NCBI GenBank assembly: GCA_009103225.1
Contig: RHPI01003488.1
Coordinates: 67,588 to 131,587 of the forward strand
DNA: 64,000 nt
Direction of reading: 5' to 3'
DNA from: Chlorokybus atmophyticus
Lineage: Eukaryota > Streptophyta > Chlorokybophyceae > Chlorokybales > Chlorokybaceae
Shown piece by piece: positions 37,547 through 49,479 of the stretch. The position numbers and the translations under genes were made by a program. The notes beneath the pieces are model-generated. The model ran no database searches. It had not been told where the DNA came from and worked only from the letters and a program-made list of their open reading frames with translations. Position 1 is the stretch's first letter. Each line of letters opens with the position of its first letter.

Positions 37547-37816
37547 CCCCAAGACTTGGTTAGCCAATGAACCAGAAGAATTGCGGCACAAAGGCACTCT
37601 TCTTCTGTGTAGNCTAAGGCTTGTCATGCTCTGTGCGTTTTGCATTGCGACACACGGTGCGCTAATTTTCTTCAACCAGGCAATACAACTTACAATGACA
37701 AGTACAAACCTGAAAAGGCCATAAGCGGGTGCTGGAGACGATGGGTTGGACGACGGTGCAGGGGGCATGCTCAACATGGGTCGCCCAGGCGCATACCCTG
37801 CCGCCGCCACCTCCAT
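35940..37816 (-). CDS. group A (ABI5/ABF-like) bZIP transcription factor
   Basis: Nuclear DNA-binding protein. Five exons: 37816-37710, 37413-37134, 36935-36357, 36267-36196, 36047-35940, totalling 381 codons plus TAG with matching phases. The N-terminal half carries the conserved blocks of plant ABA-related bZIPs: SVYHMTLEEVEKAL, GSINMSDFVQNIW, LSRQNSLALP...KTVEEVW and MTVGDFFKFAGV. The basic region KRMIKNRESAARSRARKQ (~305-322) has the invariant N-x7-R. It is followed by a short zipper with three Leu heptads and a C-terminus LRRVNSASW matching the plant LRRTxSxxW end motif. RQNS and RRVNS are good SnRK/CDPK-type phosphosites by analogy. A G29 run lies in intron 1. It is divergent from the ZFPL1-like gene, with about 770 bases between ATGs. 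An extra 5' exon cannot be excluded. Confidence 0.9.
37516..37544. repeat. G29 homopolymer in bZIP intron 1
   Basis: Twenty-nine consecutive G (C on the coding strand), followed by CCCCC after one A. An undetermined base (N) follows at 37612. It is prone to length error and could form a G-quadruplex. Confidence 0.95.
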
Positions 37817-38582
37817 GAAGACAATACTATCAGCAGAAACAACCTTTCAGTTCTTGTGTCCAGTCACAAGAACAACTCCAAGAACACTTGCAGCAACACC
37901 CCAAACGCCAGCCACCAGGTCCTCCGCTTCAGCGCCAGCCTCCAGCCATGAGGCCTCCCCGTTTCGCCCCTCTGATTACGGAGCGGCGTCACACGCGCCC
38001 TGGCAGCACGGCGGCATCCCCAGCACTCGCAAGCATCAGCCAGCCCCCCCCACGCCGCCGCCCCCGCCGCCGCCCACACTGCCTGCACCGCCGCCGCCCC
38101 CGCCGCCGCCGCCACGTGCCACCATCTAACGCTTGCCACATGGACGGCTATCAAAGAGTCCTTGAGAGCGGACGGCAATCGTCCGATTCGACTTCAGTGC
38201 GCGATCCAACGGCTTGGCGTCATTTCCATAACAGGCAATGCAGCTAGTCGTCACGCTCAGTATGCGCGTGACGGCTGACGCGTGTCAACGCGTGCGTGCG
38301 TGGCAACGGGCCTGACTGGATCCGAGTTGAACAGAACCACTTCAGACCTTGCGTGCAAACAATCTGGATTGCACCTGGCTGAGGTTGTTGGCGGTGTGGG
38401 CGGCGACAGAGGCGACGTTCGTGGTAAGGGCGTACGGCGTCTGTTGCTGCTGTCAATGCGTGGTGGCTTGTTGTTGCTGGCGATTTGGTAACAGCAACAA
38501 GAACGAGAGCTCGTAGAAGAGCTGCTGCATTTGAGTGGAGGAGTAGGGCTGCTGGGAGCTCCCTGCCTGTGCCCGGGCATTC
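37817..38582. other. divergent promoter region, bZIP / ZFPL1
   Basis: GC-rich with CCGCCGCC tracts (38050-38120). ORFs here are compositional. It should contain the promoters of both flanking genes; no specific site was identified. Confidence 0.5.
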
Positions 38583-40825
38583 ATGGTCGTCTGCAAGTGC
38601 CGCAAGGTAACATCACTGGTCAATTTTACTAGCATGCGTTTGTAGCAAATCAGCATTATGTGGCGAACCAGCACGGATAATTCCCATTTCTCGATCGTAT
38701 ATTGCTGCAAGCAGTTTGCTTGACTGTTGTGTCATGCTTTCCAAGCTTGGACCGTTCAAGTGTTGCTGGTAACAGTCAATGCCCAGAGCTGGTTGCTTAG
38801 TTGACGTGTTTGCATTCTCCTTACAATTACCAGCATGTCCATAAACTATTTTGTACTGCGTCTTTCAAGTTTTGGAGGCTGGTGATTGTTCCGTTGTACA
38901 ACAATTTGCACCTTGCAGTTCATTGTCCACACTCCGGTACACATCTCTGCCGCAATGTTGCCACAGATACTTGTGCTAAATCACTGAGGTTTAGCATGCA
39001 GTTTGAAGATCACAACAGATTATTACTACTAGAGTGACCGGCACGGGCTTACGTGTCTCATGCATGGCTTTGATGACTGCAGGCCACCAAGTGGTATTGC
39101 TTTGTGCACAAGACACCAGTTTGCGGCGACTGTGTCTGTACACCTCTGCACACTATCTGCGTGGTGAGCGCTTTGCCGTACATTATGCTTCCTTTTCTGT
39201 TTTGGATTGTGTGTGTTCAACCCATGCCGCGGTGGGTGTTGGGAGGGAGGGGAGGGGGAGGAGTATGTCGCTTGGGCTATCAAGAGTGTCTGACAGTCTT
39301 TGTGAGTAACTCTCGTGCAGTCTGTGCATGCATGAATTTGGCCGTGACTGCGTGCAGGTCAGAACTTATTCAGAGTGGGTTATTGATGGTGATTATGACT
39401 GGCCACCAAAGTGTGCGAGCTGCAGTGAAGTGTTGACTGAAGAAGGCCTGACGACCGTGCGCTTAGCATGTTTACGTACGTTCAATGGCTCACAACACTG
39501 CGCATTGCCCTGGGCGCTAGTTGCCTGCCTTGTGCGCAGTTCAACAAAGGCATTGCTGTGAGGAACGAGTTGTTACTTTTGTATACTCTTCAGGTCTGTC
39601 ATGTGCGTTGACCCTTGTCCGCATGCAGATGTGACACATGAAGACTGTTTGCAGAAGCATGTACAGAGCTTCCCGTCCATCACTGCACCTGCAGGCTATG
39701 TTTGTCCTGCATGCCCAGCAGCGGTAAGCCACGCCTTGAGCTCGTCAGGACGTTGTTTAGCATGTACATGTTGTGATGATGATGTTGGATGCTTGTGTCA
39801 GTTGTGGCCGCCGCGTGAGAGTCGGGAAGCCAATAGTGCTTTGGGCACCAACCTGAAAGCTGTAATATTGAAGGTCAGGCGAATGCGTAGGAACTCTTGG
39901 ATGGTGGTGGATGCCACGCCAATGCTAGGGATGTACAAGCCTTGAAACATGGTGTCAATGTTGAGTTCATGCATTTGCAGACAGCAGCCGCAGATGTGCT
40001 TCTTTCCAACAATGCCGATTCCAAAACATCAACTTCACATGGCGGTCAACCACCCGCAGGGCCGCCGTTCTCATATAGCCCCACGTCAGCCACCCCTCCC
40101 GTACCCTCTGCAGCCACTCTACCCATCAGTATACCCATGAACGGCACGTCTCCAAACGGCCCTGTTGCCGATGGTCAGGGATCACCACCTAGCCAGGCGA
40201 TGGTAACAACGCTTGTTGTGGTTGTTGGAATGGGTGTGATGGCAAACCTTGAGCTAATCAATGCCTTGAACTGCACCACAGCACCATATCTCAAGAAAAG
40301 GATCAGCACGATTGCCACCGGGTTCAACTGCTGTGATAATTGCACAGCATGAACACCACTACAATGACAACGACGCCATGGACCGCAAGTATGCCAGAAG
40401 AGGTATGCTTCGCTGCTAATGGAAAGCCACCCACCTTTGTTTGTTTTTGACTGCGTGCTTTGTTTGAAAGTGTCAATTGCAGGGAATTGGTACACACGGT
40501 TGTTGCAGCAGATACCTGGCCTTGCATCGCAGTCAGGACCGTCACATGCACGCGAAGCTGCAGCTGCAGATGAGCTCATTGGCTCGGACATGTTGCCACC
40601 AGCAAGACGGCGGCGAAAACGTAGTCGCCTCGACCCGCAGAAGCTGCTCATTGCATTTGCGCTGTTGTAAGTGCTGTGTCATGTTCGTCTGCCTCGGTCT
40701 GCCTTGCTTACAATTGTCTCTGTAGCAACTGCAGCATTATGCGCACACAATACCAACCATTCGCTGTTTCTGCCAGGTCATCGCTGGCTACCATGGTGCT
40801 GCTTTACGTGCGGTTGTCAATCTGA
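38583..40825 (+). CDS. ZFPL1-like: ZFPL1-type Golgi RING zinc-finger membrane protein
   Basis: In animals this is a cis-Golgi integral membrane protein needed for Golgi integrity. Nine exons: 38583-38606, 39083-39163, 39358-39475, 39629-39723, 39802-39873, 39981-40202, 40348-40402, 40483-40666, 40777-40825, totalling 299 codons plus TGA (human protein about 310). The start MVVCKCRK matches the Cys-rich family start. It continues WYCFVHKTPVCGDC (B-box-like), WPPKCASC, RLAC, THEDCL and TAPAGYVCPACPAA (RING-like), then a low-complexity Pro/Ser linker. Next comes the family's acidic motif HHYNDNDAMDRKYARR and a C-terminal TM helix, KLLIAFALLSSLATMVLLYV. Exon 1 is only 8 codons and was found by homology to the family start. 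Exon phases all agree. Confidence 0.92.
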
Positions 40826-41638
40826 ACCTTGCAACTACTACTCTGGATGCTGGGCTCAATACATGCAGTGAGATGCGCATGCTGATTGGAATGCTAAATG
40901 TCTCAGACCTGCTTGACGGAATTGCTGTAGATATCATCCTCCGAGGCTGACACCTTTGCCGGAAGTCAGTGACATGTATGGATTGTTGTAGCAACGCCAT
41001 CTTGGGGGATTTTGCTCTGCCTGTCTTGCAACCTGCAGTCGCACAGAGCTGCGATTGTACGTTACAGTTACGTTACCATTGGTCACCATACTGCGATTTG
41101 TGTAAATTGGCCAAAGTGGTTGGTGCAATGAGCTTGGTAGTTTATGCAGGTTAAACCAGGTTGTACACAAAAGCATTGGTCGATAGGGACAGGGTGTACA
41201 AATGATGCGACATGCATAGCGTGCGTGCAATTCAAGCAACATGCACATGGTAGCTAAGGCAGCGCATACCCAACTCAATTCTGTGTTTGTCATCACTGCT
41301 TGTCTTCAGATACCGAGACGGCATTGATGGCCTGGCCAGCCATCTTGACAGCTGTTCTTTAGTGATATGGCAGCTTGATGTGTGCAAGTTGTGCTGCACT
41401 TGAGTGCGGGGTGGCTGCAGTGTAGCATGTGCCACGCTGGGAGCCATTGTGTACAGAAAATGCGCAACACGTATGCACATGCACGACACATGCAATGGAC
41501 CTAGCATCATGTCCTAGCTTGGCTACATCTAAGTTGGACGCTGCCTTGGCTTTTGCGCTCAGTGCTTGCATGCTTTGCTTGCTTCAACTGCGACGGTTGC
41601 AGTTTGCAGCTGGTTTTGAGATAATGTAGGTGTTCATG
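40826..41638. other. no gene seen
   Basis: Downstream of the ZFPL1-like stop. Only short ORFs, with no family signature on either strand. Confidence 0.5.
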
Positions 41639-42109
41639 CGAGTAGGTATGGTCATCGGAACCAAGTGGGAACTTGCTGGTGGGGTTGTCTATCTGAGGGA
41701 GCTGAGGTTGGTGGCGGACTTGTTGCCACTGGTGTCACGTCATTCCTTTCCCCCGTTTTTGGCATTGGCGCGCGCCCCCGGTAGACGAATATCACACGCG
41801 TACCACTTGGCAGTTGTGGGTGTAGTTTGCAATGTCCTTAAGAGCTACATGTTGTGTATCGTGCATGCGCAAGGAGGGGCAGGCACTGCAACTGTAGCCG
41901 ACGCCATCACGGTGGTGCAACAGGACTCGAGCGACAAACCGAAATGTATGCTGATGACAGCGTACACGCAAGGGGTGTTGACTAAGGAGTGCAAATGTCC
42001 TTTTGTGATACGTGGCAATACCGTCTGCCTCAATCTAAGCACATCGTTGGTTACCAACCAGTTTGTGCTTACAGCGAGGTATGACACCTTCGAACTAGAC
42101 ATATTGTGA
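41639..42109 (+). CDS. hypothetical ORF, ~156 aa
   Basis: Open frame from ATG 41639 to TGA 42107-42109. The first half is hydrophobic/basic; the second half has a plausible protein composition (VADAITVVQQDSSDKPK; CKCPFVIRGN). No family recognised. It may contain an intron (a candidate acceptor lies near 41813). It may be spurious. Confidence 0.25.
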   Translation, partial: RVGMVIGTKWELAGGVVYLRELRLVADLLPLVSRHSFPPFLALARAPGRRISHAYHLAVVGVVCNVLKSYMLCIVHAQGGAGTATVADAITVVQQDSSDKPKCMLMTAYTQGVLTKECKCPFVIRGNTVCLNLSTSLVTNQFVLTARYDTFELDIL

Positions 42110-44473
42110 CTGCTGCAAGTTTACCTTGTTTTGAGCACATCTTCTGCTCAGATTGAGGGAATCCGCTACATGACTATACACATATCTGTATATCTGTATA
42201 TAAACATATGCACACATGTATATATGTGTCTCTACACACATAGCAAAGCCATGTCTTGCCTCTGCCCCTGTTGCTGTACCTTGCACTTGTTTAATTGACC
42301 TGCAACTGTGGCTTGCATCTACTACTCAGATCAGTCTATATATGTTTATAAGTGTTCACATATGTATATGAATCTATCATGACGAGACATACACATAATG
42401 GATGCTATTATATATATACACATATATATATATATTTATTATACATGCACATTAATGTATATCTGTTTATGTCCGTATATATGGTGTGGCTTAAGTGTTT
42501 GCTACATTTGTAAGGCTTACGTACACGTGTATCATATATGTATGTACGTATATGCGTATATATGTATGCATGTTCAGCAAGTTGTCGTCGCAGTCGTCAG
42601 CGTCGTCACCCTGATGTGCCCAAGCCCGGCCTGATTCCCGCGCCTCTGCCGTGCAGGTTGTGCTTCAAACCTTCCTACCTGCATGCTTCTTGCCTGCCTG
42701 TTTGAAGGTCCGGTCTAAGTCTAAGTGTAGGCTGGAGTAGTGTCTTGGCTTGGGTAGCTTGATGTTGAAAAGCTTTAGCTGGCCCTCTGTCTAATTGAGT
42801 GTGCTTGTGGGTGTTTGCTGCTGTGTGCTTCCTGGTTGTGTTCACATGCATTCAACTTTTTAAAAAAGTGTGCTTTGCGCAACTCTTGAATATGTTATGT
42901 GTACGGAAGTATGTATATATTTGCACATGGTTGTTTATGCATATAGCCCGTATGTCGTACATTCGTGTACCTGATGTATATTTGTATACAAGAATACACG
43001 TATAAACAATGCATTTTAACTTTGTTGCCCTCTTTGTAATCACCAAAGGTATCTGTGAAGGGTGCTTACATTGAGTATGATAGTGTTTGAACATGGGAGT
43101 GATTTGCCTCGTGCACATTGGTTCTCGAAAAAGATGTGCTTAGATCGAGGTTGTGCTTGGAACGAGTGTGACTACAAGGAGGTTGGACTATACTATTGCA
43201 AGTATAATTGCACAATGCGGCAAATCTCTGGTAACTTGTGACGATACCACTCACTTACTTGCGGCGGCTTGGCAAACTTATGCACAAGCACAAGGACTTA
43301 CTACTGGAAGCCCTACCGGCGTCACTGGTGCGGTACTTTGCAGAGGAAGTCACAGCACCGCACCAAGGAAGGAGAGGATGACACCAACCTCTCTACTCAG
43401 CTCCCACACACTCATACACTCAAGCACACCTCACACACATGTGCAAAGCTGCCACGGACATCACACCCCACATGGGATGAGAGGGAGAGCCCCTTGAACA
43501 ACTAAACTAGGCACCCCACACACAAGAGTCGAGTATGCACATGCTGAGCTGCCTCAACACATGTTGAGGCCGTTCATATACCCTCTCTTTGCTGCTCTCC
43601 GACCTAGAACATTTAAGTCCAAGTACTACATGCCTTGTCATGGCTGCGTTGACCACAACTCATGTCTAGGGCTGCCACATCAGCCCTTGGACCTCTTTCA
43701 ACGCCCAAGACTGATCACACATCAGCCTCGGACATTGTAAACGTCCCTAGGCTGGTCACATCAGCCTAGGACATCACACACATCATCCTTGGACGTTGTG
43801 AACGTCCTTGGCTGGTCACATCAGCCTAGGACATCATACTCATGCATACATATGCGTGCATATGCACACATATGCGCATGCATGCATATACATGCATACA
43901 TCTAGTACATACCTCTCATGCACGCATATGCACTCATATGCGTACATGTGCACGCATATGCAAACACATGCAGACACATGCAGACATATGCACACATATG
44001 TCTCTGTACATCACATGATGTCTCATCGGCTATGATCAGCCCTGTGCTTGCCATCATGCCTTGTGTAGTTCATCATGCTCAAGGCCGCACAGGCTCTAGA
44101 GCAGACCTACATGAGAGCACACCCACAAGCACTACACACGCTTGCGTAGTGTGGGTCCCCACTTGGTCTCATCTTACTTACCACATAAGTAAGGGACAGA
44201 GAATGACTTTTGTCTGCCCCGTGGGCGTGACATAAGACACTCAAGCAGACCACAATAAATGCTATTAAGTTAACTGCGCACGTGGCAACGTGTGACAACA
44301 GCAAAGCACATTGACCACGTAGGCTGCGGTCTTAGCGTGTGGCCTGCATATTAGCGTGAATACATATAAGTGGTTGCTACGTGTTGGCATGGGCCAAGTA
44401 ACATCAATGATATAGTGATGTGGATGGCTTGTGTTGGATGCTATGTGTATATCGCTATGGGCTTCAATGAGCC
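42110..44473. other. repeat-rich stretch without supported genes
   Basis: Contains (AT)n at ~42408-42437, a tandem repeat with hairpins at 43722-43843, a CATATGC-rich low-complexity block at ~43845-44000, and short ORFs. A palindrome CCTCAACACATGTTGAGG lies at ~43551-43568. An LTR-like origin is possible but no ends were found. Confidence 0.55.
43722..43843. repeat. two ~60-bp tandem units with internal stem
   Basis: Two similar units share CATCAGCCTAGGACATC and (A/G)TTGT(A/G)AACGTCC. Each holds a potential stem of the CCTAGGCTGG...CATCAGCCTAGG type. Confidence 0.7.
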
Positions 44474-44914
44474 ATGCATTACCGGTACAGTACAGATGAC
44501 CCGAGCTTGCGAAGGCATTTGACACTACGTGGGCGTGACAAATGTGACGTAGTTCTTAGTATGGGAACGGTAGCGGACTTTGCTGGGTGGTATATTTTCC
44601 ATGATTGTGAAGGTAGTATTCACCAAGTCATACGAGTTTTTACACTGTGGTTTGCTTGCACATCTCCTTGTACTCTATTGCTACACACACCACACCATTT
44701 GCAGTTTGACCTTGGCTTGCCCCTCCCCACCTCCCTTGCTTCGCTAAGTCCTGCCTCTCGGTGTTGCGGCAGCGAGCTACTGACACTTGGCAGGCCTTTT
44801 GTGTATGTCCTTGTGTATGTCTCGCAGCGCATGACTTGCAACTGTTGGCTATCGTGTGCTTCAAGTGTGGACAACAGCACTGTGTACTTCTGCTGCACTA
44901 AACACACATTGTAA
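44474..44914 (+). CDS. hypothetical ORF, ~146 aa, doubtful
   Basis: Open frame beginning MHYRYSTDDPSLRRHLTLRG. The first ~55 residues look protein-like; the rest is Cys/Ser/Leu-rich and may be noncoding. No family recognised. Flanking 44915-45531 holds nothing supported. Confidence 0.2.
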   Translation: MHYRYSTDDPSLRRHLTLRGRDKCDVVLSMGTVADFAGWYIFHDCEGSIHQVIRVFTLWFACTSPCTLLLHTPHHLQFDLGLPLPTSLASLSPASRCCGSELLTLGRPFVYVLVYVSQRMTCNCWLSCASSVDNSTVYFCCTKHTL

Positions 44915-45531
44915 AGCTTAACAAAACAAGTTTGGCAACATTAGTTGGCAATCTAGTCAACGGCGTTCCTGATAGAAACCTACAACCTACAACCCAAGGT
45001 GACAACTGCTGAGCGCCGTCACACTCCACTGGCTGGCAGCGTACAGTTGTGTCCCTTCAACACCAGCGATGTGCGCTTGTGATGAACATACAATACTCCA
45101 GCTAGTCAAATGCTAACCCTAGTCTACAGGAAGGAATGCGCCTAATGGAAATGGCAGGTCTGCTGTACGGCAGGTCTGCATAAAGCTACAACACCAAAAT
45201 TGGGGTGGGATGCAACAGCTGGAGCTGCAGGAACAGGCAGGCTGCTGCTCTGCATGACGGAACGCCGCAATGGTCAGAATGTGCCATATGCTCGTGAGGT
45301 CCACAAGCCTCATGCCTATGCATACCTTATGGTAACACTGGCTCCAAGACATGCAGCTCAGGCAGCGACACTCAATCGTCGCAAGCGCAGGGTCCTGCGA
45401 GGGTTGGGCTGGATGTCAATCGCAGCCAACCACCATCATCGTAAAAGCCGCAGCTGCCATTGCAGCAACTCACCCGTATGCTGCACGTGTTGGGTTTGCA
45501 AGCTCTAAATCTGAGAGGTTGCCATCATCAC

Positions 45532-46762
45532 TCACTGCCTGTGAGGTCGCTGTATCATAGTCAGCATCAACTGTTGCAAGAGAAACCAGTATAAGCGTTG
45601 CAGCACTTGCAAAGCGTAAACATGCTTGAAAACATGCTTAGATCAATGCTCACCTTTTTCGTGGCTTTATCTGAACGCTCCATTGTATCTGAGCTGAGCA
45701 GCTGTGTATGATCGTGCACCTTGGCAGCCTTCTCCTTGCTCAACTTCTGGAATGTCCTCTTAATCCAGCCACCTGTGCACATGCCATTGGTCACTCAGCG
45801 TTACCAGTGGACTGCAGGCACCACATCATAGACGACTGTAGCTTTTGCAGTGGCTCTGTCTTACCTTTTTTGGTCTCGTTGAGTGTAAGGATGATGGCCT
45901 GCGGTTGTAGGACAGGTGCCTCCTCGGGCACTGCTGTGATTTGTGCGTAGTCTCGAGAAGTGTCACGCCACCATGTGTCAGCAGCAGCCGCTGAAGCATT
46001 GGTTGTAATTTGGGGTTGCGCTGGAGGGCGGCGAGGCGTGGGAAGCTCATACTGCTCATCGACCTCTTGGATTGGGTCAAGCTCAATCATGTCACATCCA
46101 GCGTACTTGCTCAGAAAGAATGTGTCCACAATCTCACGCTCCTTCATCAGGCGTGCGTGCTCGCGCGCAATGGCGGCACGACATAGAAACAAGTCTGAAG
46201 CGGTGCGCGTCATACTCCGAAAGACCTGGAGGAATGGATCCCTTGTTCACAAGAGCTCTCAGGATGCAAAGCAACGCTTGTATGTACTCAGGGTCATTTG
46301 CAAAGTTGAGTGATCATTAGCCACCTGCATTAACCAACTGAAGGGAGACACTGTCCGCTTGCGCAACGCGTTGTCCGAAGAGCTTCTTTGCAAATTCTTC
46401 TTGGGTGCAGGCTGTGCAGGCTTCATTTGGGCCTGCTGCTGCCCTTGCGCTGCTGTTTGTTGCGGTTGTGGTTGTGATGCCGGCTGCTGTAACTGCTCGC
46501 TCACTGCAACAGACAACTTGTTCCGCTTTGCTTGACCGCGGCTTTTCCGTGCCTTCTTCAACTCTGCCTTCACACGTGCCTGTCCAAGAGATTGTTATCG
46601 ACAATGTAGCATCAACATTGCAAACCTGTCTCGTGAGTCTCTAGTGGTATGTACCTGACCGCCGCGTAGCTTGCGTTTTCGCACAACACGTGCTTGCTGA
46701 ACAGCATCGCAGGCAGCCACTTGTGCTTGGAGTTTTTGCACCGACGCAGTGGTGCTAGGCAT
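45532..46762 (-). CDS. spliced gene of unknown function, ~293 aa
   Basis: Exons 46762-46655, 46579-46325, 46225-45865, 45772-45654 and 45570-45532 sum to 294 codons including TGA. The N-terminus has a short coiled coil (TTASVQKLQAQVAACDAVQQ) and basic patches (RKRKLRGG; KKARKSRGQAKRNK), then a Gln/Pro-rich linker. A hydrophobic/basic block follows (SPFSWLMQVFRSMTRTASD), then an AREHARLMKEREIVDTFF helix and an acidic stretch DMIELDPIQEVDEQYELP. I do not recognise the family; the basic patches suggest a nuclear location. The last exon is uncertain. Read one base differently it would continue DADYDTATSQAVSDDGNLSD, which looks more protein-like than the in-phase 12 residues. Confidence 0.55.
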
Positions 46763-48092
46763 CCCCACTATCGCCAGGCACTCTGCGCCTGGTTGACAAC
46801 GCAGGCTAGCAGTCTGCTTTGACCTCTTTATAAGCTACACTTTCACCCCAAACCTGCACACAAACCGCCAGCAATGGTCAACACAGTTGTTCCAAAAAAG
46901 GACTATGCCTTGTACAGGTGGACGGCATAGACTGCCATCAACATATGCTAACAATCTGAGACTATAAACGCGCGCTGCGTTGCGTTAAACACGCTCCATC
47001 GATTCAGATACCTACGCCAAAGTTGTTCACGACAATCAGCAGCACAACTGTGACCCCCCGCATTGTAACATCCTGTAACCTCACATTGGCTAGTATTATG
47101 ACCTGAAAGCAACTACATAAAGCAAGCTAAAAACACCTGCAGTGTTGACCACCACGCACATTCCTCTTCGTCCAGACTCCAGCGCACTGCACACTAGCTA
47201 GCCTCAGACCAGACGACCAGTACCTTGCGCGGTGTGCCACAGGCAGCAACGAACGCCACCACCAACACCACGATCCTGCTAATCCACAAGCACAGACCCC
47301 TCCACGCTGTCCTCCGCCTCCTCCTTCCCCGCACCCGCCGCCACCCGCGTGGCGGGAGAGCGCACACTACACCACACCACAGCACAGGCTGCAATGCAAG
47401 ACTGTGGCACAATCAAGCAGCTTATGCCTCAATATTCAAACCTAGGGCTCAAGACCTAAACCCTAATCGTCCTATCCGACGGCTGTCAGTTGCTTGATAG
47501 CAGTAGGCCGCGCCACTCACCGTCAGATGAGCTGTAGATCCGACGTCAAGGTCTGTTTTGGCTTCCTCTGCTGTAACGGCACAGGCGTGCGCGGGGGTTT
47601 GAACGCTGGTCCACGCGCCAAGAAAGCGAGAACGGAGGAAGCCAGATTGTGCCTCAGGTCTTGAGACGCAAAGTCGCTGCTAACATGGCGTGCGTGACGC
47701 TGGGCAGCAGGCGTCAGAAGCGCGTCAGCCAGAACGGTTGTCGCTGTCTTTTCGTTGCTTGCCGCGATGCCCCTGCGGGAATCCACGCGGCACTGACGGA
47801 ACGCGCGACTCCGTTGTTGCCGGTTCACGCACGTGCAGCGCAAAGCGTGTCTCGAGCGTGCCGTGGGCGAAGCCCTTGAACGTTACCAAGCGTGTCTGAC
47901 CGTGAGTTAGGGCATCAAGATCGCTCTAGGATTGTGGATCGCCACGCGCCGACTCTCGGCGCGTCAGCATTCATACGTATCACGTCACGTGACGTGACAC
48001 TTCCTCTTGACATGTTGGCCATGACTGGCTGACGACATGGCCAACGTGGTGTAATGGCCCACTGGTAGCGCTGGGACGTTACAGATACGGTG
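46763..48092. other. intergenic, no gene supported
   Basis: CpG-rich in parts (47280-47880), with ORFs on both strands but no family signature. A perfect palindrome built on CACGTCACGTGACGTG lies at about 47978-47997. The TA target site of the next transposon ends the stretch. Confidence 0.5.
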
Positions 48093-48461
48093 TACAGTCT
48101 ACCCTCGCTGTAATCACCCCCGTTCTTATGACACCCTCGCAGTAGTGACCATTATTTTACATACCGATTTACATCAGGCAAACTCAACCCCTTATAATGA
48201 CTATCACACTCGCTGTAATGACCAATGGCGCTAGTAGGGAGCGTCACTACAGCGAGGGTAATATGTATGAATTGCATTGGTTAGGGCTGCTTGTAACAGG
48301 AGTTAGGGGCGCCAGTGCCGCGGGAGCGACCGCGGCGGCGGCGGCCGCTGCAGCGGCGGTTGGGTGGCGGCGCTACTGCGGCGTCACTGGTTGTGAGTGT
48401 CATCATGTGTGGCAACTCCAGCCCCTCACATTAGCCGCACATCTAGGTGGTGGCAGTGATA

Positions 48462-48776
<315 letters not shown>

Positions 48777-48779
<3 letters not shown>

Positions 48780-49457
48780 ACATGTGCGCACATGTCCTGA
48801 CACGCGTGTGCAGCTTGTCACAATGTGGAAACAATTCTTGTTATGAGTACTACAACTTGTTATTGTTTGCAACTATTGCAATGACATTTACCAACATCGC
48901 ATTGCTGAGTAGTGTGCAGTGTGCAGGTTGTTTGCATTTTGCTTGCATTGTCGTTAGTTGCAGCAGCCGACACACACAGCATGTGCACACTGCGGCATGC
49001 TTGCCTAATATTGCTTGGCTATTAATGTACATTGCTTGCACAGATGTGTGGTCAATTGTGCTGCGTGCAAACACATGCATGCAAATGCATCAAGCCGTTA
49101 TGCATGCAGATGTCAGGACATGTGCGTACATGTTTTGCTGCACGTGTGCAGCTTGTCACAGTGTGGAAAAAACACTGGTTGTGAGTCATACTACAATTTT
49201 GTACTGTCTGCACTATTGCAATGGCATGTTTATCAACATCGCATCATGTTTATTGTGTGTGTTTCCCTTGTGCAGGTTGTCTGCATGTTGCGTGCATAGT
49301 TAAATGTAGCAGCCGACGCACACAGCATGTGCACACTGCTGCATGCTTGCGAATCATTGCTTAGCTATTCATGTACATTGCTTGCACAACTGTGTGGTCT
49401 TGTGCTGCGTGCAAACACATGCATGCACGTGCATGAAGCCGTTATGCACGCAAGTGC
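48777..49457. repeat. ~340-bp tandem duplication within the transposon
   Basis: 48777-49114 and 49115-49457 are diverged copies. Shared landmarks are GTGTGCAGCTTGTCACA, AGCAGCCGAC, CACACAGCATGTGCACACTG and GTGCTGCGTGCAAACACATG. Copy 1 begins with a perfect 22-bp palindrome (48777-48798). Confidence 0.85.
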
Positions 49458-49479
49458 ATTCACGTATGTGCTTATGCAG

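Noticed and set aside
37864-38580. Minus-strand Ala/Trp- and Pro/Ser-rich ORFs upstream of the bZIP start
   Set aside because: Composition follows GCC/GCG repeats; no conserved motif and no splice link to the bZIP exons.
38244-38710. Possible gene divergent from ZFPL1
   Set aside because: ORFs are short, low complexity and overlap the ZFPL1 start; no family match.
43840-44000. CRISPR-like spaced repeats in the CATATGC block
   Set aside because: Repeats are 6-8 bases with irregular spacing and no conserved longer unit; a simple low-complexity tract in a eukaryote.
47194-47880. Arg-rich ORFs on both strands
   Set aside because: CpG-rich sequence gives open frames on both strands with no motif.
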